Below are positions 49,401 through 59,373 of a DNA stretch of 64,000 nucleotides, in pieces. A model generated the notes under the pieces. It was not told the DNA's origin. It worked only from the letters and a program-made list of their open reading frames with translations, and did not search any database. Source of the DNA: an uncultured Alphaproteobacteria bacterium (GTDB lineage: Bacteria; Pseudomonadota; Alphaproteobacteria; Rs-D84); NCBI GenBank assembly GCA_905233975.1, contig CAJOGD010000007.1, forward strand, positions 1 to 64,000, in the 5' to 3' direction. The first letter of the stretch is position 1, and every line of letters begins with the position of its first letter. The translations under genes were made by a program, and so were the position numbers.

Positions 49401-49676
49401 TTAAGCCACCTGTGTTTCAATTAAGAATTTAGAGAAAGCCCTAACACTGCAACGAACCGCACGGCTTTTCATACGGCCACGCGCAGAATGTTCACCGATT
49501 GTATATTGTGGCAGAATTGTTGAAATAGATTCCGCTAACTGTTCAATCGTCTTTGATTCCCAATGACACACTCTAACCAAAGATGTCATATAGTCATACA
49601 CGGTCGATGGTTTATTATTCTGTGTTGTGGTAGAATAACCCTTTTGAATTAACCAGTTTTTGTAAAGCTTAAGCAT
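49401..49676 (-). CDS. Integrase core-binding (SAM-like)-domain-like small protein, no catalytic domain
   Basis: MLKLYKNWLIQKGYSTTTQNNKPSTVYDYMTSLVRVCHWES...RAVRCSVRAFSKFLIET; layout like the N-terminus of the 45204 gene. Confidence 0.5.
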   Translation of the reverse strand: MLKLYKNWLIQKGYSTTTQNNKPSTVYDYMTSLVRVCHWESKTIEQLAESISTILPQYTIGEHSARGRMKSRAVRCSVRAFSKFLIETQVA

Positions 49677-50037
49677 TATATACTCCTTTGTTTTTAGGTT
49701 CTTTTTTGCTTCTTTTACACTTAAATTATGTCGTGTTTTTTTATCCCCGCGAACTAAAAAACGCAAAAAAACAAGCCAAAAAGCCCTATTTTTTAAGGTT
49801 TTTTGACTATTTTTAGCCTTTCGGAGCAAAACATAGTCGTATTTACTGTTAAAATTGAATAGTTAAAGATAAACCGTTTAAATCGTATAGTTTATTGTTA
49901 TCCATGCTGAAATGATTCAATATGCCAACACTGGTGCAGGCAAGTCAAATAAAACGCACATAAAGACATAAATTTTCAACGCAGAACGCAGCAAACAAAT
50001 TTTACTATACCGCGCTTAACAAGCAAACAAGATATGA

Positions 50038-53000
50038 TTACAAATCAAAATATTGTGCACGCCGCCGCAAGAATTCTATATAATCATCACCCATATCTTT
50101 CTCTTTGCCAAAATTGTAAAGAACTCTTTCAAAATCTTCCGTTCCATTTAAATTGGTTGTTTTATATTTGTTTAAAACGCGTTCTACTTCATCTATCTGG
50201 TCTTGAACTCGTCTCATCATTTGATATGCTTCATCCGCTGATTCCGGATTAAATCCTTCTAGACCAAATTTTTCAGCAAGTGTTTCGAAACCGGTTGCTA
50301 ATGGTCTTTCTGCCTGATATCTTGCTTCGTTCCACAATTCATTAGCCATATCATCAAACTGATTTTCTAAACTTTTCGTTGCATTAACAATTGGCTTTTC
50401 TGCAACTGTAGGTGCAGGTTCTGCTCTAGTTGAAGTCGGTGTTTCCGTCGTGGGTTTCACAGTTTGTGTTGGAAGTTCCTGGGGTTTGGCTGAAACTGTA
50501 TTATCCGGCTTTCCCATATTAAAATCAAACTTTCCTTTTGTTGGATTCTCCGGGGTAGCAGTTGGTTTTGTTGATACGGTCGGACCAGTTGTTTGTTTCG
50601 GCATAAAAGGATTGTTTGTCGGTTTTGTTGGTGTTGCTGGTGTAGCGACAGGTGCGGTTTTTGCTACATTATCAAAATCACCAATATCTATACCATGATA
50701 TCCACGCATAAAATCCCTAACATCATCATAAAATCTCATTTCTATCGGTGATTTACCGAGTTCTTGACGCATGATATCATCTATTCCATCTGGTAATCTA
50801 ATGCCTACCGAACCATCTTGAAATTTTATTCCGTATTTATCTTTCATAGCCTGAATACGAATTCTGCCGGCTTCATCCGATATATCGGCAAACACCCCAT
50901 TTGCTTTTCTAAATGCAAATGAATTATCTACAACGGCATTTACTTTACCAAAATTGGGTTTCGTTCGTTTTATTATCTGATAATCTGTCTGCACAGAACC
51001 AATTAAATCGCCCTGGTTTGATACAAGATACGCATCTCCTTTTGTATCATACAGTCTTAAATCTTCCATCATTGCTTTGTATCTGGCTTCTATTATATCG
51101 TCAGTAGCATCTTTTGGTAAGCCCCATTTTAATAATACATCCTCCCAAGTTGCAGCCCGCGCATCCACATTATAATTAAAGCGTTTTAAGAAGCCTTTTC
51201 CATAATCATCCCATCTCTCTAATACAGTTGAACTGAGACCCTCTAATTTAGAGAAAATATCTTTTTCTGCAACGGCCATGAAATGTGTTCCATCTTCGGC
51301 TTTATATAATTTTGTTGAAACATATGCACCATTATTACGGAAATCTGTTGCTAACGCTCGTATATCATCTTGTCCTATATTATCAACATAAATTCTTAAA
51401 TATCTGGTATTGTCTAACCTGGTGCTAACACTCTCAACCATTTTGCAACGGCTAAGAATTCTTGCTACTTTTGGTGCATTCTCTGTAATTCTCATAACAC
51501 CTTTTTCTGGTTGTATGAATATACCGGCAACCAACAAAAATGCATTCGCTTTGTTTAATGCCTTATCCCATGCATTTGGCGTTGACATTTTTACTGCAGA
51601 ACTTAACAAATCATTTGATAAACAATCTGTTGTGTTTTCCATCAAATCAGAAACCAATGATAATTGGTCAGGATTTAATCTATCCAATACTTCATCAAGA
51701 CGCGCAAAATGTTGGTTTACAACACGCCATGCACAATCAACTTGTTGCTGTGAACAAGATGGATGTTTTGAACCAATTGGAATTTCACATTTCTGGGCAT
51801 CCGTTGCAAATTGTCTTGCACGCGAAGCAGGTTCCAAGATATTCAACCGTTCAACACCAATGAAAGCCGCATCAAGCGCAACACTGGCACCAACCGCCGC
51901 CAAACCAACAAAAGGCATTCCCGTCGGAGTAAATACAATTGCAAGCGCAATTCCACCACCAACCTGTAAAGCATTTGATATAGTGCGGGCGTTTTCTGCA
52001 CGATTTAGCAAACAAACCTCTGCTTTGGAATCCCATCGCGTTCCCCCTGGAATCATAGATTGCACTTCGGGTGATAAACATTTTGCCTTGCCTAGACCAC
52101 TGCAAATTCTATCTGTTCCATAACTGCCACCAGCCAACACACATTGAAGGGCGGCTTGTCCAGCTTTGCGTTCATATTCTTTACCTTCAAACAAATCGTC
52201 AAAGATAAAATCAACATCCGTGCCATTTAAATGACATCTTAACATATCGTCCAAAGATGCCGGTATTCCATTTGACATTTCGTCGCTATATTTTCTTGGT
52301 GAAAATTCACAATCGAACGATTGAACATTTATGCCTTGTAATTGCACATAGGTTTTTAATACTTCCACCAAAGAAGAATCCAATACGGATTGAACATTTT
52401 TGAATGTGCGCGACATATATTCATATCCAGGGTATGTTTTAACATCTTTGGCTGTATATGTCGGTTGATATATTTCACAATGCATATCTTTGGTATAACC
52501 GTCGTGAACATTTAGACCAAATTTTTGTATAACTTCTCTAGCCTTACTACCAGGGGCGCAATCCATTTTACATTGGTGCCGGAATGTTCCAATCGCATAC
52601 TTTGAATCAAACAAAGCACATATACCTTTGACGAGATTTTTTTCAATGGTTGTATCTGTTGTGTTATTTGTTCCTTTGAATTTTACAGAATAAAATTCTT
52701 TGTTATCCAATGTTGTGCAATTAACAGTCCCATCTTTAACTTCGGATGAACACCAAACATCGTGTCCTTTTTTCTTGGCGTATTCTATTGCAAAACCGTT
52801 TGCGGCATACGGTCCAACATTTACATCTTGGTGGTATTGGTTTGCGTTTTGTTTTTTACCTTCAACAAACACATCGTCAACACAATGCGGATTGCCCCCA
52901 GTTATCCTGCCAGAACAAGCATTCATAAAACGAACTTTACCCATTTGTGCCAATACCGGATTAAACACATGATTCAAACAATCATCTTTCTTGGTTATAA

Positions 53001-53271
53001 CATCACTTGACGCACAGATTTGGGTTATATCATTTACCGTTAATGGTTCTTGACCCAAAGGTCCAGCCAATTGGTCATATTTTGCCATCATTTTTTCAAC
53101 GGCACCTGGGGTTTGTGATATTAGGTCGTCTTGTATCAAAACATTTTGAAGTATTATCCGCGGAATAAGAATACTGTTTACATGTTGATTTTGATATACA
53201 CCACTGGGCGAATCCGCAAATGCATTCTGACACACACAACAACTTAAAAAGGCGTATATTATTTTCTTCAT
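50038..53271 (-). CDS. Large secreted cargo protein (about 1077 aa) with Cys-rich N-terminus, central hydrophobic segment and Pro/Thr-rich linker
   Basis: Signal peptide MKKIIYAFLSCCVCQNAFA; GGGIALAIVFTPTGMPFVGLAAVGASVAL; PTKPTNNPFMPKQTTGPTVSTKPTATPENPT linker. Confidence 0.75.
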   Translation of the reverse strand: MKKIIYAFLSCCVCQNAFADSPSGVYQNQHVNSILIPRIILQNVLIQDDLISQTPGAVEKMMAKYDQLAGPLGQEPLTVNDITQICASSDVITKKDDCLNHVFNPVLAQMGKVRFMNACSGRITGGNPHCVDDVFVEGKKQNANQYHQDVNVGPYAANGFAIEYAKKKGHDVWCSSEVKDGTVNCTTLDNKEFYSVKFKGTNNTTDTTIEKNLVKGICALFDSKYAIGTFRHQCKMDCAPGSKAREVIQKFGLNVHDGYTKDMHCEIYQPTYTAKDVKTYPGYEYMSRTFKNVQSVLDSSLVEVLKTYVQLQGINVQSFDCEFSPRKYSDEMSNGIPASLDDMLRCHLNGTDVDFIFDDLFEGKEYERKAGQAALQCVLAGGSYGTDRICSGLGKAKCLSPEVQSMIPGGTRWDSKAEVCLLNRAENARTISNALQVGGGIALAIVFTPTGMPFVGLAAVGASVALDAAFIGVERLNILEPASRARQFATDAQKCEIPIGSKHPSCSQQQVDCAWRVVNQHFARLDEVLDRLNPDQLSLVSDLMENTTDCLSNDLLSSAVKMSTPNAWDKALNKANAFLLVAGIFIQPEKGVMRITENAPKVARILSRCKMVESVSTRLDNTRYLRIYVDNIGQDDIRALATDFRNNGAYVSTKLYKAEDGTHFMAVAEKDIFSKLEGLSSTVLERWDDYGKGFLKRFNYNVDARAATWEDVLLKWGLPKDATDDIIEARYKAMMEDLRLYDTKGDAYLVSNQGDLIGSVQTDYQIIKRTKPNFGKVNAVVDNSFAFRKANGVFADISDEAGRIRIQAMKDKYGIKFQDGSVGIRLPDGIDDIMRQELGKSPIEMRFYDDVRDFMRGYHGIDIGDFDNVAKTAPVATPATPTKPTNNPFMPKQTTGPTVSTKPTATPENPTKGKFDFNMGKPDNTVSAKPQELPTQTVKPTTETPTSTRAEPAPTVAEKPIVNATKSLENQFDDMANELWNEARYQAERPLATGFETLAEKFGLEGFNPESADEAYQMMRRVQDQIDEVERVLNKYKTTNLNGTEDFERVLYNFGKEKDMGDDYIEFLRRRAQYFDL

Positions 53272-54200
53272 TTCAGTGCCCCTGTGCATTTGGCGGCAAC
53301 ATTTGCGACTTTTTTAATTGCCGATATCTGTGTTGCATTAAATACTGTTGCAACACCAGACGCCACAGTTGAAGCGCCAGATAAAACATTTGCCGCAGTA
53401 TTTATACTTTTTTCTTTATCCCAATCAACATTTGTTTTTTCAGACGGTTTTAATCCGTCTTTACGAATTGATTCACTATTTGCCACCGCGCTTGTGATTG
53501 TCCCACTAAGTCCAGTTGCAGCACCAACAGCACTTGAAATCATGGCACCTTTGGCACGGGTGTTTATCTTTGATATATCAACGGTTTCAAAACCTTCACA
53601 TGCCGAAATAATTGAATTTGCTTCACCAACATCAACCCCATCAATCCGGGCACGACCACGCGCACGACGAAGTTCAGATATAGCGGTTTTACAATTATCA
53701 ATTTGATTTTGCAGGTCACCATCGGTTGTATTTTTACCCGCAATAATCGCGCCAGCAACATTAGTGACAGTGTTTCCAGCAAGCAAACCAGTGCGCCAAT
53801 TACCTAACTTTTTTGATTGGCGACGCAATTCATCGAATTCATTTTGAAGACCAGCAGAATTAAATTCATTTCTCATTTCGTTCATTTGCGCTTCTGTCGG
53901 CATAATTTGATAAGGTTTTTCTGTATAATTTATTTTATCTGCAATCTGTTTAGCCTGTGCATCTTTGTTCGCTTTTACAATACCCACAATAGTCGCGCCG
54001 GCACCAAGTCCAGTTCCGACACCGGTAATCGCAGTATTGATTCCGGCCATCTTTTTCAAATCGGCTAAACTATCATCAATTCCAACACATGCGGTATAAG
54101 TTTTTTGCAGTGCGGCAACTAAATCCGCTTCGTCGGCATGCGCAAACGCCGGTGCAATGATACTCAGTAAAAAAATTCCCCATTTTTGCAACATTCTCAT
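53268..54200 (-). CDS. Secreted Ala/Gly-rich protein
   Basis: MRMLQKWGIFLLSIIAPAFAHADEADLVAALQKTYTACVGIDDSLADLKKMAGINTAITGVGTGLGAGATIVGIV; abuts the 1077-aa gene. Confidence 0.7.
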   Translation of the reverse strand: MRMLQKWGIFLLSIIAPAFAHADEADLVAALQKTYTACVGIDDSLADLKKMAGINTAITGVGTGLGAGATIVGIVKANKDAQAKQIADKINYTEKPYQIMPTEAQMNEMRNEFNSAGLQNEFDELRRQSKKLGNWRTGLLAGNTVTNVAGAIIAGKNTTDGDLQNQIDNCKTAISELRRARGRARIDGVDVGEANSIISACEGFETVDISKINTRAKGAMISSAVGAATGLSGTITSAVANSESIRKDGLKPSEKTNVDWDKEKSINTAANVLSGASTVASGVATVFNATQISAIKKVANVAAKCTGALK

Positions 54201-54636
54201 ACATAGGATTATATCACAATTTTAGGGTTGTTCCAAACAAAATATAAGAAGCGTGTTATCCGAAATTATGGGTTGGTAATTTGTGGTGCGCCCCATCGGT
54301 CAAACCACATTTTTTATATTTTTATCGGAATTGGAAAAATGTTGTCCGAATTGGAAGTTTAGTTCGTAGAGATTGGTTGTGGGTTCAAATTCTATATAAC
54401 ATCTCTGACACAGTTGTGATGTCAGTATGAAACAAAAAAGATGTTATAAAATGGCTGATTTAGATTTATTAAAGCAAGAAATTCGAAATGCATTTCCAGG
54501 TGAAAAATTGTGCTTTTGAACTGATTGATTTTTTCACTCTGGGTGCAAAAGCATATAAAAATATAAAAGCAGAAAAATAAAAGCGTACTTTCAATTTAAT
54601 ACACGATAAAGTTTTTAATATATAAGGAGTAAAACC

Positions 54637-56244
54637 ATGAGAAATATTTTTAATCACAATAATATATTTGCACAATCAAATGAACCAACTGCAAGCCAAG
54701 CCGTTATATTCGCCAGGGTCAGTTCCAGGGAACAATCTCGGGGCCAATCTACAACGGCACAAATTAAGAATTGTGAACAATACTGTAATTCTATTGGAAT
54801 AACGAAACCAATAAGGATATTTAATATCACAGAATCATCAACGCATGGTGAACGCAGACGATTCCAGGAAATGTTATCATTTGTAAAAGCACAAGGTAAA
54901 AAAACACTAATTGTTGCAGACTGTGTTGACCGTATTCAAAGAAGTTTTAAAGAATCTGTAGAATTAAAAGACCTGGCTGAAAAGGGTAAATTAGAAATTC
55001 ATTTTATACGAGAATGCTTAACCATTACAGACCATTCTACATCTGCAGAACAGTTGCGATGGAATATGAGTGTGTTGGCTGCGCAATCGTATGTTGATAC
55101 TTTGCGTGATAATGTAAATCGTTCTATGCAAACCAATTGGTCTAATGGTTTATGGCAGTCTTTTGCGCCACTTGGGTATTTAAATGCGAAAGACGAAAAA
55201 GATAATGCAACGATAGTGTTAGACCCAGTTCGAGCACCTTTGGTTAAAAAGATGTTTGAAGAATATGCCACAGGTCAATATTCTTTACAGGGGCTTTTAA
55301 AGTGGGCACATGATAATGGTTTAACAATGCGAAAGACGCCAGGAAAACCAGAACGCGATTTGCCACTTACAACACTTAATCGGATATTGAAACAACCTTT
55401 TTATTACGGTGTTATGGTTGTGAAAGGCCATGAAATTCCACACATATATCCACCTATAATAGATAAATTGTTGTTTGACCGGGTGCAAGATGTTCTACAC
55501 GGTAAATGTCGGTTGCCTGCAAAAAGCATATATGGTGAAAAAGAATTTGTGTTGCGTGGACTTGTTCGTTGTGCCAAATGTGGACATACAATGAGCCCAG
55601 AAAAACATCGTAAACCAAGTGGCAAAGAATATGTGTATTTAAGATGCAGCCACTTGAAAAACGATTGCTCTCAAAAACCAATCCGTGAAGACAGTATCTT
55701 AGAACAATTAGAACATGAACTAACCGTAGATTGTAAACTGTCTGATGAAGCAATTACATATATCAAAAACTTAGTTCAATCCAATCTTGAAAGTGAAAAT
55801 CAATTAAAGGTTGGCACAGAAAGGTATATCGCAAAACGCATTACAGAATTAAAAACAAACAAGCAAAGATTAGTATCTATGCGTATAGCAGGCGAAATAG
55901 ATAAAGAATCTTATGATTTGGCGCGGATGGATATAGAAAACGAACTTCAAGAACAAGAGAAAATACGGGCTTCATACATCGAAACCGAGACAAATATCAT
56001 CGAAACAGTGGATAATGTTGAAAAAATCTTTAAAAAACCTTTATTTTTCTTAAAGAGTTCGAAAATTGAGATAAGGAGTGCGTTTTTACGGCTAATACTT
56101 TCGAACTGTTATGTAGATGACGGAAAGGCGTGGTTTTCTCTTAAAAAATCGCTTTCTTTGTTCGTAAAAACGCCAAATATGAACATTTGGCAGTCCCAAT
56201 GGGAATCGAACCCATGTTACCGGAATGAGAATCCGATGTCCTGA
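54637..56244 (+). CDS. Large serine recombinase (resolvase N-terminal, recombinase and zinc-ribbon domains)
   Basis: AVIFARVSSREQSRGQSTTAQIKNCEQYCNS, VADCVDRIQRS, WQSFAPLGYLNAKD, TLNRILKQPFYYGVMVVKGHEIPHIYPPIIDKLLFDRVQ, GLVRCAKCGHTMSP. Confidence 0.95.
   Translation: MRNIFNHNNIFAQSNEPTASQAVIFARVSSREQSRGQSTTAQIKNCEQYCNSIGITKPIRIFNITESSTHGERRRFQEMLSFVKAQGKKTLIVADCVDRIQRSFKESVELKDLAEKGKLEIHFIRECLTITDHSTSAEQLRWNMSVLAAQSYVDTLRDNVNRSMQTNWSNGLWQSFAPLGYLNAKDEKDNATIVLDPVRAPLVKKMFEEYATGQYSLQGLLKWAHDNGLTMRKTPGKPERDLPLTTLNRILKQPFYYGVMVVKGHEIPHIYPPIIDKLLFDRVQDVLHGKCRLPAKSIYGEKEFVLRGLVRCAKCGHTMSPEKHRKPSGKEYVYLRCSHLKNDCSQKPIREDSILEQLEHELTVDCKLSDEAITYIKNLVQSNLESENQLKVGTERYIAKRITELKTNKQRLVSMRIAGEIDKESYDLARMDIENELQEQEKIRASYIETETNIIETVDNVEKIFKKPLFFLKSSKIEIRSAFLRLILSNCYVDDGKAWFSLKKSLSLFVKTPNMNIWQSQWESNPCYRNENPMS
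56188..56206. repeat. Right att-like copy at tRNA-Glu 3' end
   Basis: TGGCAGTCCCAATGGGAAT, identical to 44649-44667. Confidence 0.75.
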
Positions 56245-56262
56245 CCTCTAGACGATGGGACC
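56188..56262 (-). tRNA. tRNA-Glu (CTC)
   Basis: Reverse strand GGTCCCATCGTCTAGAGGTCAGGACATCGGATTCTCATTCCGGTAACATGGGTTCGATTCCCATTGGGACTGCCA; loop TTCTCAT gives CTC. Confidence 0.92.
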
Positions 56263-56384
56263 AGGAAAACAAGCTAATTCTAACTGATTTATTTTATTTT
56301 TCAATAGTTTTCGTAAAAAATACGCTTGCGTTTTGTGGACGTGTGCGCTATCAATAGGACTGTTTATGCCATGGGGGATTTTTA

Positions 56385-58187
56385 ATGAAAAAATGTGATG
56401 TGTCAGATGGCGCTCTGCCAAAAAGTTTGTTTAAGTTCTATACGAAATGTGTTTTAAAGGGCAGTTGGAAATACCTTATATTATTCGCATTTTTGAAATT
56501 GTTGGTTGGCGCAGAGCTGATTATGGAGCCATATTATGACCGTTGGATTGTGGCTATGTTTGAAAATGCGCCCACAGGAATGGCGATTTTTAAACATGTT
56601 TTACCAACAATTTTAATGATTTGGATTATAAGCAACCTGATTACGACGGTGGCAACATTCAAACATCAAGTAGATTCATTTCTCCAACCACGAATTTCCC
56701 GCCGTATTTCAGAATTATTGACCGATTATGTTCACAGCCAATCTATGGCTTTCTGGGTTCATCGCATGTCTGGTTCGATTAATACTAATATACGCTTCTG
56801 TTATGGTGGTTTTACGGTAATTACCAATAATATAATTGATGGTGTTGTTAAGTTAATCACAATTCTTATTAATTCTGCATTATTGTTCACCGTAAATAAA
56901 TATATCGCATTCGTATTCATTAGTGTATTCATTTTCCGCGTGGCTTTCATGTGGATGTTGCAGAACCCTATTAAAAATTCCGCCGAACGCAGTGCCAAAA
57001 GCAGGTCGAATTTGGACGGTTGGTTAATAGATAGTTTTGTAAACAATGGTCTTGTTCGGATGTTTGCCGGCAAGCAACGCGAGCATAATCACCTCAGTCC
57101 ACTACGCCAAGAAAATCAGGATGCGGCGCGTCATGCTGCGTTTATTCAACGAATAGCTCTGACGATTCCCACCTATCTTTGGTACACTGCATTCGCCGGG
57201 ACCTTAGTTTTGTGCGCATACCTGTATGGCAAACAGATGATGAGTCTGGCCGATATTGTATACAGTGTGAGCGTATATGTTTATGTCATGTTTGCAATAT
57301 CGGCATTAATAGATCAAATTCCAGAAATTATCGATGGGCTTGCGTCCGCAGCCAAGGGCTATTCTGATTTGGTTGTGCCGATTACCGTTGTCGATGCGCC
57401 GAATGCGCCGGATTTAAAGGTGAAACATGGCAAAATAGAAATAAAAAATGTTTCGTTCAAATATAAAAATAAATATGTCTTGCGCGATTTGTCTTTGACA
57501 ATCAATGCGGGCGAACGCGTTGGAATTGTTGGGCGTTCGGGCGCAGGCAAAACAACGTTGGTAAATTTGCTAATGCGTTTTTACGATGTCGCACGCGGTA
57601 AAATCTTAATCGATGGTGTTGATATTCGGGACGTGCGGCAAAATTCGTTGCGTGAAAATATTTCCTTTATTCCCCAAGAACCCGCGATGTTCAACCGGAC
57701 AATATTGGAAAATATCGCATACGGCCGCCCCGATGCAACCATGGCGGAAATAAAGCGGGCGGCGCATTCCGCCTCGGCGGACAAGTTCATTATGGGAACG
57801 GAAAAGAAATATAACACTATGGTTGGTGATCGCGGAATCAAAATGTCCGGTGGCCAACGTCAACGTGTTGCGATTGCGCGCGCGTTCCTCAAAGATGCGC
57901 CGATACTGATATTGGACGAGGCGACATCCGCCCTGGACAGTGAAACCGAGGTTGCGATACAAAATTCTTTTGAAAAATTGTCGCATAATCGAACAACGAT
58001 TGCGATTGCACATCGGCTTTCGACACTGCGCAATATGGATAGAATTGTTGTTTTGGACGGTGGAAAAATTGTTGAATCCGGGACACATGCGGCATTGTTG
58101 CGACGTGGCGGTGAATACGCACGACTTTGGAAAATGCAATCTGGCGGATTTTTACAAGATGATAAACAAGACGGCAAAAAAGAATAA
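56385..58187 (+). CDS. ABC transporter, fused permease/ATP-binding (MsbA/MdlB type)
   Basis: RVGIVGRSGAGKTTLVNLLMRFYD, MSGGQRQRVAIARAFLKDAPILILDEATSALD; 6-TM N-terminus. Confidence 0.93.
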   Translation: MKKCDVSDGALPKSLFKFYTKCVLKGSWKYLILFAFLKLLVGAELIMEPYYDRWIVAMFENAPTGMAIFKHVLPTILMIWIISNLITTVATFKHQVDSFLQPRISRRISELLTDYVHSQSMAFWVHRMSGSINTNIRFCYGGFTVITNNIIDGVVKLITILINSALLFTVNKYIAFVFISVFIFRVAFMWMLQNPIKNSAERSAKSRSNLDGWLIDSFVNNGLVRMFAGKQREHNHLSPLRQENQDAARHAAFIQRIALTIPTYLWYTAFAGTLVLCAYLYGKQMMSLADIVYSVSVYVYVMFAISALIDQIPEIIDGLASAAKGYSDLVVPITVVDAPNAPDLKVKHGKIEIKNVSFKYKNKYVLRDLSLTINAGERVGIVGRSGAGKTTLVNLLMRFYDVARGKILIDGVDIRDVRQNSLRENISFIPQEPAMFNRTILENIAYGRPDATMAEIKRAAHSASADKFIMGTEKKYNTMVGDRGIKMSGGQRQRVAIARAFLKDAPILILDEATSALDSETEVAIQNSFEKLSHNRTTIAIAHRLSTLRNMDRIVVLDGGKIVESGTHAALLRRGGEYARLWKMQSGGFLQDDKQDGKKE

Positions 58188-58229
58188 ATTTTGTTGACCC
58201 GCAATATGATTTTTTAATAGCATATAGGC

Positions 58230-59357
58230 ATGAAAAAAATTTTATCTTTTCTTGTTGCTGTTTTGTTTTGTGTGGACGCGCACTCCGCGGATTATCGTGC
58301 CGCGTTGGTTGCGGATATGGATACGGGACGTGTGATTTTTTCCGAACACGCGAATGAACCGAATTACCCGGCAAGTCTTACGAAAATTATGACGCTGTAT
58401 CTAACGTTTGACGCGTTGGAACACGGCCGTTTGCACTTGGACGATTATTTGATTGTGTCGCAAAGCGCGGCCGCCGCGGCGCCGGTGAAATTGGGGCTGG
58501 GGGCGGGTTCGAAAATACGTGTCGAAGATGCAATAATCGCGGTCGCGGTGACCAGTGCGAATGATGTCGCGCGGGTGCTCGCTGAAAATTTAAAGGGCGG
58601 TAAAGAGGGAACATTTGCGTCGCTCATGACGCGTGTCGCACGCGAAATTGGCCTTTCGCATACGAATTTTGAAAATTCTTCGGGGTTGCCCGACGATGAT
58701 CATTTATCCACCGCGCGCGATATTGCGTTGCTGTCTATGGCGGTTTATCGGCATTTCCCCCAGTATTGGAAATATTTTGGTATGAAAACGTGGACTTATA
58801 ATGGCAAAACATATACGAATGGAAACCGATTGCTGGAAACATATCCGGGCTGTGACGGAATGAAGACCGGATTCACAAATAAATCAAAATATTCGCTTGT
58901 GGCGACGGCGGCGCGTGGCGGGCATCATTTGATATCGGTCGTGTTGGGTGCGGAAAGCAAGGATATTCGTGCAACGGTATCGACGCGGTTATTGAATCGT
59001 GGCTTTGAAACGTATGGCGTTGGTGCGCCGGCGAATTATGTCGCGAAACCCGCACCGATGACGTCACCAATTGTGCAAAAATACGCGGATGATGCGCCGG
59101 AAATTAAATCTGTGCCTGCGCCCGCACCAACATATGCAACCGGTGGTGTCGGTGTTCAATTCGGCGCATTCGGCAGTACGGATTCTGCAAATGCCATGAT
59201 TACGCGGGTTAAAAATGTGACCGGCGCGACGGCGCATTTGGAACCAAATGGCGCGGGACTGTATCGTGTGCGTGTGACGGGGCTTACCGAATCCGCGGCC
59301 CAAGATTTAAAAAATCGCGCATCGGCGGCGGGAATCGATTGCTATGTGTTTCATTGA
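58230..59357 (+). CDS. D-alanyl-D-alanine carboxypeptidase with C-terminal SPOR domain
   Basis: YPASLTKIMTLYLTFDALE (SxxK), GCDGMKTGFTNKSKYSLVATA (KTG); C-terminal GVQFGAFGSTDSANAMITRVKNVTGATAHLEPNGAGLYRVRVTGL SPOR-like. Confidence 0.9.
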   Translation: MKKILSFLVAVLFCVDAHSADYRAALVADMDTGRVIFSEHANEPNYPASLTKIMTLYLTFDALEHGRLHLDDYLIVSQSAAAAAPVKLGLGAGSKIRVEDAIIAVAVTSANDVARVLAENLKGGKEGTFASLMTRVAREIGLSHTNFENSSGLPDDDHLSTARDIALLSMAVYRHFPQYWKYFGMKTWTYNGKTYTNGNRLLETYPGCDGMKTGFTNKSKYSLVATAARGGHHLISVVLGAESKDIRATVSTRLLNRGFETYGVGAPANYVAKPAPMTSPIVQKYADDAPEIKSVPAPAPTYATGGVGVQFGAFGSTDSANAMITRVKNVTGATAHLEPNGAGLYRVRVTGLTESAAQDLKNRASAAGIDCYVFH

Positions 59358-59373
59358 TTGATACTGGGTGAAC

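Larger units (their letters stand above)
44649..56206. mobile_element. Putative integrative element inserted at the tRNA-Glu(CTC) 3' end
   Basis: 19-bp direct repeat TGGCAGTCCCAATGGGAAT at 44649-44667 and 56188-56206; large serine recombinase next to the right end; A+T-rich cargo unlike flanks. Confidence 0.72.

Noticed and set aside
44649-56206. Prophage
   Set aside because: No capsid, portal, terminase or tail genes recognisable.
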